Positions 33,211 through 46,116 are shown, numbered from the stretch's first letter. The stretch is 64,000 bases of DNA from Chionoecetes opilio (GCA_016584305.1 JACEEZ010022880.1:500870-564869); one strand, 5' to 3'. Numbers and translations: made by a program. The notes: generated by a model not told the origin, from the letters alone.

Positions 33211-33240
33211 CTCTTGTAGCTTCCTTATTATTCTTATATT
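33211..33240 (+). mobile_element. CR1-like LINE copy 1, 3' tail
   Basis: ctcttgtagcttccttatta followed by ttcttatattcttata is the last part of CR1 copy 1, with its 8-bp tail repeat (TTCTTATG-like). The same ending is seen at 36680-36722 and 41196-41227. Confidence 0.8.
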
Positions 33241-33864
33241 CTTATAAAACAAGCTTAGTTAAACCAAGGTTTATGAGCTTTAGGAGAAGAGAAAGTGTGT
33301 TGAATGTATGCCTTCATCTCAGAGACTCAGTTATGCACTCTGCACAAAGTGATGGGTCTCTGACATGGAGGCAATAATGATTCCAAGAAAAATCAGAGTA
33401 GCACTGCCTTTGGTCCTCCCACTTAGCTGACATGTAATGCCAGAAGCACCTCCCCTTAGGTGGGTCCCGAGGCGGCACCGGAGCAATAGGACAGTTTACA
33501 CAAATAAGATTGTGATCGGAGGAACCCAACAGAAACAAAAGTTTAACAGAATAAGCAGAAGGGTTAGAGGTTAGGAAAAAGTCAAGAATGTTGGGCATGT
33601 CTTCAAGGCAGTCAGGAACATGGGTAGGGTGCTGTACCTGCTGCTCTAGGTCATTAAGGATAGCAAAATTGTTTGTTCAAAAGGTTGGTCAGTGAAAGAA
33701 GATGTAAGCCAATGCTGGTGGTAAACTTTGAAATCATCAAGAATGGATATTTCTTCAAAAGGGAAATAAGACAAGATGTTTTCCACTTTAAATGTTAAAT
33801 GGTCAAAGAATTTTACATAATTTGAGGAGTAAGGTGAGAGATATACAGCACAGATTGATGGGCC
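33241..33864 (-). pseudogene. Jockey-like LINE, endonuclease piece
   Basis: Minus strand. ICAVYLSPYSSNYVKFFDHL, then a region corresponding to the GDFN box, [20 protein letters not shown] and [14 protein letters not shown] (the SDH box of LINE endonucleases), ending with KAHKPWFN, the linker before the reverse transcriptase. Several frame changes. It is bounded by the palindromic element on the right and the CR1 insertion on the left. Confidence 0.8.
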
Positions 33865-34754
33865 CCAGACATAACTACGTCACGGTTTGTTTACATCGGT
33901 GCATTGTGGGGATAAGGCGGGGTCGCCGCGGGTGGACCTACGAAGGGAAAACTACGGCGATGGAAGAATTTCGAGTTATTTTGCGCGAAATTGATATTCC
34001 AGGTGCTATATTACTGTGCTCTGTTCTCGCTGACAACACTATAGAGAAGACCTGGGGTAATGGCTGATGTGCAGAGGCTTCTAAACCAAGAAAACAGTCA
34101 TAACAGAGCCTCGTCAAAAGGTAAGCAACTGGTAGGTACGTAATGTGTCCCTACCACTTGCTTACTTCTTAATGAGACTCTGCTGTGACTGTTTTCCTGG
34201 TTTAGAAGCCTTCGCACATCAACCATCACCTCAGGTCTTCTCTATGTTGTCAGCGAGCACAGAAATATAGCACCTGGAATATCAATTTCGCCCAAAACAA
34301 CTCTAATTTTTTTCATCGTCGTAGTCTTCTCTTTGTAGGCTGTACATATTCATGGTTATGATAGTATTAAAATACCTTATTAATTGAGTTCCATTTTTTG
34401 TCTTTCCTCATAATAAGTAGTGCTACATCATGGTTTAAGTGTTACTTGACGAGCCAATGAATACTCTTGAGTCTATACCAACATCACCAACCTTTGCTTT
34501 GATTTATCTTATTACTCCATCCATAAACAAGTTGCATAACCACGGTGACATTACCCATCCTTGCCTCATGGTACCTGCATGGTACTGTCGTCTACCGATA
34601 TTTTTGTCCCTACACAAATCGGGAGAACTCGCCGACAGTAATGGTTAGGTTGGTATCCGGTCATTTCGCCCACATGCCATTTCGCCACACCATAGAGTCA
34701 TTTCGCCCACAGGTCATTTCGCCCACACTATGGAGTCTATATAAGAGCTAGGAG

Positions 34755-35020
34755 GTTAGGTTATATTTGTTTAGTGTGTCGAGAACCCCCAACTAGGAGG
34801 TTAGGTTAGATTTGTTTAGGTTAGGTTAGGGTAGGTTAGATTTGGGTAGTTTAGGTTAGATTTGGTTAGGTTAGGTTAGGTTAGATTTGGTTAGGTTAGG
34901 ATAGGTTAGATTTGGTTAGGTTAGGTTAGCTTAGGTTAGATTTGGTTAGGTTAGCATATCGGTGGGTCAAGCCCCTGCTAGGGTAGGTAAATTTTGGTTA
35001 GGTTAGGTTTATTTTGGTTA
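34755..35020 (+). repeat. TTAGG-like tract (left arm)
   Basis: Repeated ggttaggttagatttggtta units made of AGGTT (the arthropod telomere unit TTAGG in another phase) alternating with TTAGATT. The inverted counterpart is at 36745-37005. Shorter tracts flank the palindrome centre at 35425-35585. Confidence 0.9.
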
Positions 35021-35424
35021 GGCAATATTCGTCATTTCGCCCACAAGACATTTCGTCCACATGTAAGTCAATTCGCCCACATATAAGAGTCAATTCACCC
35101 ACTCTAAAGTCAATTCACCCACACGATCCATGTCACGGAGTCATGTAACTATATCTTCCTCTGGCAGAAATGGAATGAACCACCAGTAACCTTGGGCGAA
35201 ATGACTGTAAATTTCTAGTGTTTGCCCATACTCTCCCACTTCCCCCAAACAAGTTTGGGGACCTGTGGGAATGCGGGGTTTTCGGGTGGGGAACAAATTA
35301 TGCGTTGGAAACACGTAATTGAAGAGTTGTGTAGGGGGGCTAAAATTTCCTAGATCTAGGGTAATTTCCTTATATCTAGAGAAAATTGCCTAACCAAAAT
35401 TAACCTACCCTAGCAGGGGGCTTG

Positions 35425-35590
35425 ACCGACCGATAACCTAACCTAACCTAAGCTAACCTAACCTAACCAAATCTAACCTATCTAACCTATTAGATTTGGT
35501 TAGGTTAGGTTAGACTAGATTTGGTTAGGTTAGGATAGGTTAGATTTGGTTAGGTTAGGTTAGATTTGGTTAGGTTAGGTTATCGGTGGG
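35425..35590. repeat. TTAGG-like tracts at the palindrome centre
   Basis: ccta-acct repeats run up to about 35488 and then switch to ggtt-aggt repeats, marking the point of symmetry of the large inverted repeat. Confidence 0.85.
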
Positions 35591-35971
35591 TCAAGCCCCC
35601 TGCTACAGTAGGTTAATTTTGGTTAGGTTAGGTTTATTTTGGTTAGGCAATTTTCTCTAGATATAAGGAAATTACCCTAGATTAGGAAATTTTAGCCCCC
35701 CTACACAACTCTTCAATTACATGTTTCCAACGCATAATTTGTTCCCCACCCGAAAACCCCGCATTCCCACAGGTCCCCAAACTTGTTTGGGGGAAGTGGG
35801 AGAGTATGGTCAAACACTAGAAATTTACCGTCATTTCGCCCAAGGTTACTGGTGGTTCATTCCATTTCTGCCAGAGGAAGATATAGTTACATGACTCCGT
35901 GACATGGATCGTGTGGGCGAAATTGACTTTAGAGTGGGCGAATTGACTTACATGTGGACGAAATGTCTTGT

Positions 35972-36722
35972 ACAACCACCACCACACACCACCACACAGA
36001 TCAGAAGGTGAAAAAGATCTTGGAGTGAGGGTGAGCCCAGACCTCCGACCTAGGAAAGTAGTAATAGTAGTAATAGTAGTAAAGTAGTAAAAGTAGTAAT
36101 AGTAGTAATAGAGTATTAGGATTCATTACCAGAAGTGTTAAAAGTAGAAGTGCGGAAGTTATTCTAAAGCTTTATCTGGCTCTAGTCAGGCCTCACCTAG
36201 ACTATGTGGTTCAGTTTTGGTCTCCATATTACAGGATGGATATAGCCTTGTTAGAAACAATGCAGAGAAGGATGACCAAAATGATACAAAGGATGTGTAA
36301 CTTTAGTTATGAGAGGAGATTGAAACTATTAAAATTACACTCACTTGAGAGACGCAGAGTAAGGGGCGATCTAATAGAAGTTTATAAGTGGATAAAGGGA
36401 TTTAATAAAGGAGAGGCAGGAAAAGTTCTTACGGCTTTTAACCTGGGTAGAACAAGAAGTAACGGATTCAAGCTGGAAAAGCTTAGATTTAGAAAGGAAA
36501 TAGGGAAAAACTGGTTCACAAATAGGGTGGTGAATGAATGGCATGGTCTCAGTAGACAGGTGGTTAGTGGGGAGTCATTAGGGAGCTTTAAAGAGGAGCT
36601 GGATAGGTTCATGGATGGAGATGAAAGGTGGATTTAGGTAGTGTTAGGTGACAAGAACTACCACGTGTAGGTCTCGCGGCCTCTTGTAGCTTCCTTATTT
36701 TCTTATGTTCTTATGTTCTTAT
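35972..36722 (+). mobile_element. CR1-like LINE copy 2, 3' fragment inside the palindrome
   Basis: Matches 40557-41227. A 143-codon frame (36206-36637) encodes LERRRVRGDLIEVYKWIKGF and FRKEIGKNWFTNRVVNEW, ending ...DRFMDGDERWI. It ends with three copies of the octamer ttcttatg. It interrupts the right arm between cttgt and gtgggcgaaatg, which are contiguous (inverted) in the left arm. Simple repeat (agtagtaat)n lies at 36055-36110. Confidence 0.88.
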
Positions 36723-36744
36723 GTGGGCGAAATGACGAAAATTG

Positions 36745-37005
36745 CCTAACCAAAATAAACCTAACCTAACCAAAATTTACCTACCCTAGCAGGGGCTTGA
36801 CCCACCGATATGCTAACCTAACCAAATCTAACCTAAGCTAACCTAACCTAACCAAATCTAACCTATCCTAACCTAACCAAATCTAATCTAACCTAACCTA
36901 ACCAAATCTAACCTAAGCTACCCAAATCTAACCTACCCTAACCTAACCTAAACAAATCTAACCTAACCTCCTAGTTGGGGGTTCTCGACACACTAAACAA
37001 ATATA
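36745..37005 (-). repeat. TTAGG-like tract (right arm)
   Basis: Inverted counterpart of the 34755-35020 tract, reading aacctaaccaaatctaacct. Confidence 0.9.
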
Positions 37006-37912
37006 ACCTAACCTCCTAGCTCTTATATAGACTCCATAGTATGGGCGAAATGACCTGTGGGCGAAATGACTCTATGGTGTGGCGAAATGGCATGTGGGCG
37101 AAATGACCGGATACCAACCTAACCATTACTGTCGGCGAGTTCTCCCGATTGGTGTAGGGACAAAAATATCGGTAGACGACAGTACCATGCAGGTACCATG
37201 AGGCAAGGATGGGTAATGTCACCGTGGTTATGCAACTTGTTTATGGATGGAGTAATAAGATAAATCAGAGCAAAGATTGGTGATGTTGGTATAGACTCAA
37301 GAGTATTCATTGGCTCGTCAAGTAACACTTAAACCATGATGTAGCACTACTTATTATGAGGAAAGACAACAAAAGGAACTCAATTAATAAGGTATTTTAA
37401 TACTATCATAACCATGAATATGTACAGCCTACGAAGAGAAGACTACGACGATGAAAAAAATTAGAGCTGTTTTGGGCGAAATTGATATTCCAGGTGCTAT
37501 ATTTCCGTGCTCGCTGACAACATAGAGAAGACCTGAGGTGATGGTTGATGTGCGAAGGCTTCTAAACCAGGAAAACAGTCACAGCAGAGTCTCATTAAGA
37601 AGTAAGCAAGTGGTAGGGACACATTACGTACCTACCAGTTGCATACCTTTTGACGAGGCTCTGTTATGACTGTTTTCTTGGTTTAGAAGCCTCTGCACAT
37701 CAGCCATTACCTCAGGTCTTCTCTATAGTGTTGTCAGCGAGAACAGAGCACAGTAATATAGCACCTGGAATATCAATTTCGCGCAAAATAACTCGAAATT
37801 CTAACATCGCCGTAGTTTTCCCTTCGTAGGTCCACCCGCGGCGACCCCGCCTTATCCCCACAATGCACCGATGTAAACAAACCGTGACGTAGTTATGGGT
37901 AGGGTCCATTTA

Positions 37913-37984
37913 GCATGAGAGCGACATTGAAGTCTAAGCCAGATGGTAGAAAAGTCAGAAGATTCTAGAGTACGTATGTATTTA
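37913..37984 (-). pseudogene. Jockey-like LINE, small endonuclease piece
   Basis: Minus strand: RTLESSDFSTIWLRLQCRSH and AKW, which joins directly with ICAVYLSP at 33864 across the palindrome and with the piece at 38849-39165 across the CR1-like insertion. Confidence 0.7.
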
Positions 37985-38848
37985 CCTAGTTGTATTTACC
38001 TAGTTGTAACATACAGGAAAAGAGCTATGCTCGTACTGTCCCGTCTCCAAATGTACTATTATCCAGCTTGCCTTTAAAGTCCTGAATACTTCTTGCATTA
38101 ATCACTTTTGCATCAAAGTTGTTCCAGGCTTCTATGCTTATATATGGGAAGCTGTATTTTTTTATATCTCTCTTGCATGTTGTCTTTTCAATTTTTTCTC
38201 ATGACCTCTTGTACTTCTATCATCCCACACAAACAGATCTTCTCTGTCAATTTTTTCCAGACCCATTGATGCTCTATACACTGCTATAAAATCTCCCCTT
38301 ACTCCTCTTTTCTCAAGTGTTGGGAGTTTAGTCTTGAAAGTCTTTCTTCATATGGTAAATCTCTCAGGCTTGGAGCCATTTTTGTGGCTGCTCTTTGTAT
38401 TCTCTCAATCTTCCTTATATCCTTCTTTTTATGTGGTGATCAAATCACTGCCGCATATTCCAACCTTGGTCGAATCAAAGATGTTATCAATTTCTTGATC
38501 ATCTCTTCATCCAGATATTTGAATGCCATTCTTATATTCCTCAGCAACTGATATGTATCTCCTGTGATCTTGTTTATATGCTTCTCTGATGACAAATTGT
38601 CCTTGATCCATACTCCTAGATCTTTTTCGACCTTTGTTTTGATTATCCATTAATTTCCCATCGAATACTTTCCTCTCTTGTCTCTTTTTGCTACGGCCCA
38701 TTTCCATCACTTTATACTTTTTGGCATTAAACTCCATTTCCCATAGTTGACTCCATTTGAAAATCTTATCTAGATCCTTTTGTAAATCCTCACAGTCCTC
38801 TTTACTTTCTACTTTTATTAGTAATTGAGCATCATCAGCGAATGTGCA
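37985..38848 (-). mobile_element. CR1-like LINE of a second subfamily, 3' part
   Basis: Minus strand from the FADDAQLLIKVES box through WEMEFNAKKYKVMEMGRSKK to the far 3' end with RDIKKYSFPYISIEAWNNFD and INARSIQDFKGKLDN, in several frames. The 3' tail consists of two copies of tatttacctagttg (as read on + at 37977-38010). It interrupts the Jockey-like LINE. Confidence 0.8.
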
Positions 38849-39165
38849 TGAAAGCAAGTGATTTCTTTGCGTACATACACACAACAGACAGCTTTGGTTT
38901 GAAAATGAAACTAGAGGAAATCAGAGGAAATAGAAAAGTGACTGCTTTCAGTACCCACAGACACCTGGGTTTCAGTGAGGAAAAGAAGATGTGGTTAAGA
39001 GGAGGTGAGGTGATGTTCCACAGATTTGAAGTTAGATCTAAGACAGCGAATGTTGCAGAAGTTTATGAAGAGAGAGTCGGAGGAAGTATCAAGACACCTC
39101 ATGTCATCACCATTAGATCTATCCAACCTGGGGACGTTTGTGGTCCCCTCCCAGTATAGAGACTC
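38849..39165 (-). pseudogene. Jockey-like LINE, N-terminal endonuclease piece
   Basis: Minus strand: LFINFCNIRCLRSNFKSVEH, HLLFLTETQVSV and CCVYVRKEITC, the first blocks of a Jockey-type endonuclease (N-box, TET box). Stops are present. It is the upstream end of the LINE continued at 37984, 33864 and 31278. Confidence 0.75.
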
Positions 39166-39845
39166 CGAATGTTCACGGTCATTTATTTACTACATTTTGG
39201 AGTGAAGATAATGTAGGTGTATAAAGTGCATGTAGTGTAGTGTAAGTAGCAAAAAGAGTTATTTCTAGAAGGCAGGCTGCAGCTGTTCTATTGTGTATCT
39301 GATACACTAAGCCTAAGGGATATGATCAGATCAGAGAGGACACAGGGAATGTCAATGTCAAATCTGCAGCACCCCTTCTCTCCCCTGTATAAACCTCCCC
39401 GGGAGTATATCACCATAGCCACAGACATATGGCTGCCTACTCGTTTCAATACATTCTCTGTTTTAGCAATTTCTGTTCCCTAGCTCCTGTAGTAAGAACC
39501 TTATTTTCCAGCTTAAAAGACTCAGTTTTCTTGCTTATGAAGATATATAAGCTGGGCCGTTCCTACTGCCCCCCGTTCCCCTCAATTGCGAGGGGGCCCG
39601 CATCCGAAAGGGCCCAACACCGGTTCATGTTTGAGTGTATTTTTTGTACAGTTTGAAAATCATTGAAATAGTATTACACGTATTTCCTCTTGAACACCGA
39701 GCATGCCGATATTGTCGTATAACGTCAGTGGCGGATCTGCCCATCAGAAAATCGGGAAATTATCTGACAGGAAGGGGTACCTCGGCAGGCGATGCTCTCC
39801 CATAAAGGCACATACGGCACTGCCTAACCATCGGTGGAGTGAATA
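39166..39845. other. Unassigned DNA
   Basis: Mixed sequence between two LINEs. The short frame 39429-39656 has no recognisable domain. Confidence 0.35.
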
Positions 39846-41080
39846 TAACTGATTACAAATTTAAATCAGCCCTGATTAACTGCTCTGTAAGTCGACCCGT
39901 AAGTCTAACGTCAGTGGTGGGTAAATTATTGGAATCTATTATTGCAAAAAACATTAGAGAGCACTTAGATAAACATATTTTGATCAATGATTCACAACAT
40001 GGATTCACCAAGGGTAGGTCATGTCTCACCAATTTATTGAGTTTTTATAGGAAAGTTTATGAGACAGCAGATAATGATAAGGATTGTGATATAATATATC
40101 TGGACTTTAGTAAGGCATTTGACAAAGTACCACACGAGCGACTCTTAAATAAGGTTAAGGCTCATGGAATAGATGGGAAGGTTCTTCATTGGATCAGAGC
40201 TTGGCTAAGTAATAGGCAACAAAGGGTTACAATTAATGGCTCTAAATCTGAATGGGGACTGGTGACAAGTGGAGTTCCACAAGAGTCTGTTTTGGGTTCA
40301 TTACTATTTTTTATTTACATCAACGACTTGGATAGTGGGATTAGCAGTGATATCAGCAAGTTTGCTGATGATACTAAGATAGGTAGGATTATTGGATCAC
40401 AGTCTGATGTAAACATATTGCAGGGAGACTTAGATAAACTTAACGAGTGGGCAGTCAGATGGCAGATGGAATTTAATATTGATAAGTGCAGCGTTATGAA
40501 TGTTGGTAGAAAAAAACCTGGTAATAGATACACCATAAGCAATGTATTGCTGAGAAGATCAGAAGGTGAAAAAGATCTGGAGTGAGGGTGAGCCCAGACC
40601 TCCGACCTAGGACACAATGTATTGAGGCCAGAAATAGAGCTAATAGAGTTTTAGGATCCATTACCAGAAGTGTTAAAAGTAGAAGTGCGGAAGTTTTTCT
40701 AAAGCTTTATCTAGCTCTAGTCAGGCCTCACCTAGACTATGCGGTTCAGTTTTGGTCTCCATATTGCAGGATGGATATAGCCTTGTTAGAAACAGTGCAG
40801 AGAAGGATGACCAAAATGATACACAAGGGATGCATAACTTTAGTTATGAGAAGAGATTGAAGTTATTAAAATTACACTCACTCGAGAGTCGCAGAGTAAG
40901 GGGCGATCTGATAGAAGTTTTTAAGTGGATAAAGGGATTTAATAAAGGAGAGGTAGGAAAAGTTCTTACGGCTTTTAACCAGGGTAGAACAAGAAGTAAC
41001 GGATTCAAGCTGGAAAAGCGTAGATTTAGAAAGGAAATAGGGAAAAACTGGTTCACAAATAGGGTGGTGAATGAATGAAA
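39846..41080 (+). pseudogene. CR1-like reverse transcriptase, two frameshifts
   Basis: Motifs in order: RPVSLTSVVGKLLESI, SQHGFTKGRSCLTNLLSFYR, IIYLDFSKAFDKVPHERLLN, GVPQESVLGSLLFFIYINDL (the usual Gly after PQ is Glu), KFADDTKIGRII, then the C-terminal RPHLDYAVQFWSPY, RRMTKMI and RGDLIEVFKWIKGF. A one-base loss near 40577 and another frame change near 40830 break the gene. A TGG-to-TGA change at 41077 ends the frame early. Confidence 0.88.
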
Positions 41081-41227
41081 TGGTCTCAGTAGACAGATAG
41101 TTAGTGCTGAGTCATTAGGGAGCTTTAAAGAGGGGCTGGATAGGTTCATGGATGAGGATGAAAGGTGGATGTAGGTAGTGTAGACCTCACGGCCTCTTGT
41201 AACTTCCTTATTTTCTTATGTTCTTAT
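39846..41227 (+). mobile_element. CR1-like LINE copy 3, 5'-truncated
   Basis: Longest CR1 copy in the window. It begins inside the reverse transcriptase gene and ends with cttattttcttatgttcttatg, the octamer tail typical of CR1-clade LINEs. Copies 1 and 2 are shorter. Confidence 0.9.
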
Positions 41228-41975
41228 GCTACCCCGTGTGGCAGTTCATCCCCGAATGCCATCCGGAATCCCTGAATAGTGTGGTAGATTTTTGCTGCCC
41301 AGTGTGTGTAAGAAAAATCAACAGAGGGGGCCCGCCAGAAGAGGAAGTGGTAGAAACTATAGAAGTGAAATAGTTTTGTTATCTTGGTGACATGTTAGAT
41401 AGCGAGGGTGGAGTGGAGAGCAGTAAAAACAGGGCTAGTAACTACATAGATGAAGGGGAGAGAGATAGCGGGACTTCTGATAAAAAAAAAATTCCCACTG
41501 AAAAACAGAGGAAGATTATTTTTAGCATGTATAAGATCAGTATTGCTATATGGTTCTGAGACATGGGCTTTGACGAAGAAATTGGAGGATGTGTTGCTTG
41601 GTTGTGATCGGAGCATGTTGAGGTATATGACTGGGATCACATGGAGAGATGAAGTGTCTAGTGAAGAGGTGGCAAGAAAATGTGGATTGAAGGAGCTGAG
41701 TACAGTGCTGAGAGTAAGGTGATTGAAGTGATTTGGGCACGTGAAGAGGAAAAAAGGTGGTGAGGCATTGGGGAGAGTTGTTAGAGTGGAAGTTTCAGGT
41801 AGCAGTCCACCGGGCAGGCCAAGGAAGACATGGAGACAGTGTGTTGAAGAGGATCTGGCAGCATTGGGCATTGAAAAAGTTGAGGCAATGGATAGAGATA
41901 GTTGGAAGGGTATCATAGGACGTCTAACCTTATGAAATATAATGGGAAAAACTGACGTTAAACAGAAAGAAGAAG
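41228..41975 (+). pseudogene. LINE-3 (zinc-finger LINE) 3' end, copy 1
   Basis: Frames encode FCYLGDMLDSEGGVESSKN, SVLLYGSETWALTKKLEDVL, CDRSMLRYMTGITWRDEVSS and PPGRPRKTWRQCVEEDLAAL, with stops between them. It is nearly identical to 52596-53440 (minus). It ends gggaaaaactgacgttaaac plus an (AGA)n tail at 41968-41985. Confidence 0.85.
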
Positions 41976-42540
41976 AAGAAGGAGTAGAATACTTACAGTT
42001 GCTAACTCTCAAATCTCTACTGATCATCAACACACTGTATAACGCGATCACACAGGCTTTGTCCAGCTACGTAAATACAAGAAAGAAAATCTGCGATACA
42101 CAAAATAGACGGCAAACCGGCGATCAAGCTATTTCATTAATGTCTGTGCAACAAACGCCCCCCTTTTTGCTTTCCTCATCTAGGCTCCTCTACACCTGCT
42201 CTGGGCTGCTCTTTTGAGATGTAGGGAAGCAGGCAGGTGCTTAAGACAGAGGGGGGACGCGTAGCACGTAAACAGGGCTCATGCTAGGAATTGAGGACTT
42301 ACCAGGCTGTGTTCTTCTCTGGCTGTTCACACACTCAGGGGGGAAGGGTTTAGGCAAACACAAGGGGTCCTTTCACGGTGTTATATTGAAGTAACACATA
42401 GTACAAGTTTCAAGGTCATTCACTACAAATCTACAACTCCTAGACACTACAACACACGTCACAACCCCCGACCTATCCGGCCGTCGTAGGGAGACGCTAC
42501 ATAACCACAACACAGTGCCACCCACAGGCACAACACAGTG
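41976..42540. other. Unassigned DNA
   Basis: No gene recognised. The segment 42340-42480 (gtaacacatagtacaagttt...) leads into the 56-bp minisatellite. Confidence 0.4.
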
Positions 42541-42546
42541 GCCGCC

Positions 42547-42776
42547 TCGTCAGGCACCACAACCCACCGCAACACACCGGCACAACACACAGCCGGCCGC
42601 CTCGTACAGGCGCCACAACCCACCGCGACACACCGGCACAACACACAGCCGGCCGCCTCGTACAGGTGCCACAACCCACCGCGACACACTGGCACAACAC
42701 ACAGCCGGCCGCCTCGTACAGGCGCCACAACCCACCGCGACACACCGGCACAACACACAGCCGGCCGCCTCGTACA
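42547..42776 (+). repeat. 56-bp GC-rich tandem minisatellite, about 4 copies
   Basis: Unit boundaries marked by cgtacaggcgccacaaccca recur at 42603, 42659 and 42715, then a variant at 42771. Units are almost identical. Open frames on both strands are repeat artefacts. Confidence 0.92.
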
Positions 42777-43265
42777 ACAGTCCACAGGGGCAATTCCTCT
42801 CCCAGGAAGTCCCCCGTGCCTCCCAACGAGCCAGGAGTCGTCTCTCCACTGGCCCCGCCGTTTCCCTTCGTCAGCGACTGCCACAGCCGGCAGCCCGCGC
42901 GCGCGTCTTCCCCTAGAGACGTCTCTAACCTGACTGTCCTTGGGTGCCGCGCGTCACCCCTTCTATTTCCTGTCTTCCTTTGTCACGGCGCCCACAAGCC
43001 AGCCAATCACCGTTCAATGGCCACCATGCCGCGGCCAATAGCAATCCTTGGCACGAATGACGTCACCCTGATGAAGGCACTGCCTGCCTTCGTAACATCT
43101 GATTATTTATCAGGTGCGATTATTTATCAGGAATGATAGATAATTAGACCTGAATATTTGAGTGAATAGAGTTGATAAATAGTCATGTTTATTCACCTCA
43201 ATATAATCAGAGGTGATATCGAAATTTCATCTGGGCTGATTCATCATCTTTCTGTTTACCGTCAG
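42777..43265. other. GC-rich unassigned DNA
   Basis: GC-rich to 43080 with gcgcgcgcg at 42896, then A/T-rich with repeated gattatttatcagg phrases at 43099-43130. A short promoter-like GC-rich island is possible but nothing specific supports a gene. Confidence 0.4.
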
Positions 43266-43846
43266 ATTTTCCCAAAATGTCTTATGAGGCTAGATGGCTG
43301 ATGATACGCTGCCTATTGTCGGCGTTCATCATTCAAATTTGTGGCATGAATTTAATACCCCGGATGCTCTTCCTGACAGGCAACTTCAGTTTTCGGCTGA
43401 GGGCACTAGGTGGATTGCCTACCATGGCTAACAAGCCCCACTTAACCGGGTTTGTAGTCAGAGTTGTCTCTCTCCTAGGTGGCTTGCCTGCCATGGCTAA
43501 CGAGCACCACCTACCCGGGTTTGTTATCAGAGATGTCCCTCTCCTATGTGAATTGCCTACCATGACTACGAGCCTCGCCTGCCCGGGTTGGATTGGTGAA
43601 GTGGCAGGGCGTGTCCACACATCGGTGGGCCATGCACACACCACCTCTAGGGCTCCAGCTGCTCCGAGATCCTTCAGAGATTTAGCCTGGGACTGCGAGG
43701 TCCCAGTTACCAGGGATGCCAGGAGGAGGCACTATGAAGTTCTTGACAAAGAAGCAGCTATGTACCGGCAGGAAGGACTTACACACTCGGCCTTCTTTTC
43801 GCTCATGGAGCTATCCGGTGGTTGCCTTTATAAAATGGTGTTTTAA
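43266..43846 (+). repeat. LINE-3 tail fragment plus diverged ~72-bp tandem units
   Basis: 43266-43310 matches the LINE-3 3' end (ttatgaggctagatggctga, compare 52636). Then three diverged units (ggattgcctaccatggctaa / ggcttgcctgccatggctaa / gaattgcctaccatgactac) follow at about 72-bp spacing. A 189-codon frame crosses this. Its repeated GGLPTMAN-type peptide and lack of a domain suggest a repeat, not a gene. Confidence 0.5.
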
Positions 43847-44070
43847 CAATACAGTAAGAATGAAATTAGGAAATCAACCAGTCTCATATGGGTTGAAATA
43901 TTTATTAATGTATGTTTGATGAAATGTACTGAGAACTTTTTTTTCCAAAAAAATACTCATATGAAATATGGGTGTATCTTATGCATGGGAGTGTCTTATA
44001 TGCAGGCAAATGCAGTAATGAGTAGAACAGGATGATTTATTTTACCATGGCAACATACTTTGTTTTCCAG

Positions 44071-44221
44071 GGATTTGCATCGTGCCCAGGCCTCCCTCTG
44101 GATCCAGTGGCCCATTTTGACCCTGTTGAGTCTTTCTACCTCATTTGCTGGTCTTGTCCTTTATGCACAATACCACACCTGTGATCCCTTCCAGAGTGGC
44201 CGCATCACAAACTCAGACCAG
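44071..44221 (+). CDS. SLC5-family Na+/solute symporter, internal exon C
   Basis: In phase with exon B: the first G completes a Lys codon, then 50 codons including LHRAQASLWIQWPILTLLSL, STSFAGLVLYAQYHTCDPF and SGRITNSDQ. The CDP...GRI..SDQ block just after a hydrophobic helix is typical of SLC5A5/6/8/12-type transporters, before TM9. Acceptor ttgttttccag, donor gtacgg after 44221. It ends at a codon boundary. The next exon (expected to contain the PGLPGLF block) was not found in the rest of the window, so the following intron probably exceeds 19 kb. Confidence 0.95.
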
Positions 44222-44330
44222 GTACGGATTTTGGATTGGTTGTGTTCACATCTTGTTAATATATGTTTACATCTTGTTTATGTTTAGATATCCCTTCTTC
44301 ATCTTACATGTGTACAAGTTTATATGTATT

Positions 44331-44706
<376 letters not shown>

Positions 44707-44728
44707 CCATATATATATATATATATAT

Positions 44729-46116
<1,388 letters not shown>

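Larger units (their letters stand above)
33865..37912. mobile_element. Giant palindromic (foldback) element, arms ~1.6 kb
   Basis: 33870-35488 is repeated inverted in 35489-37905 once a CR1 insertion (35972-36722) is removed. The ends read cataactacgtcacggtttg and its complement. Each arm's outer 400 bp is itself an inverted repeat centred near 34140 and 37620, so four alternating copies of the block ctacgaagggaaaactacgg exist. Possible short flanking repeats GGGCCC/GGGTCC lie in the disrupted LINE. No transposase frame is seen, although a short frame at 33792-34067 begins in the terminus. Confidence 0.85.

Noticed and set aside
34755..37005. True telomere end
   Set aside because: The TTAGG-like tracts are short, degenerate, mirrored and embedded in unique and LINE sequence on both sides, so they are interstitial.
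43277..43846. 189-codon frame as a host gene
   Set aside because: It begins in a LINE tail and crosses diverged ~72-bp repeats. No domain, no splice context.
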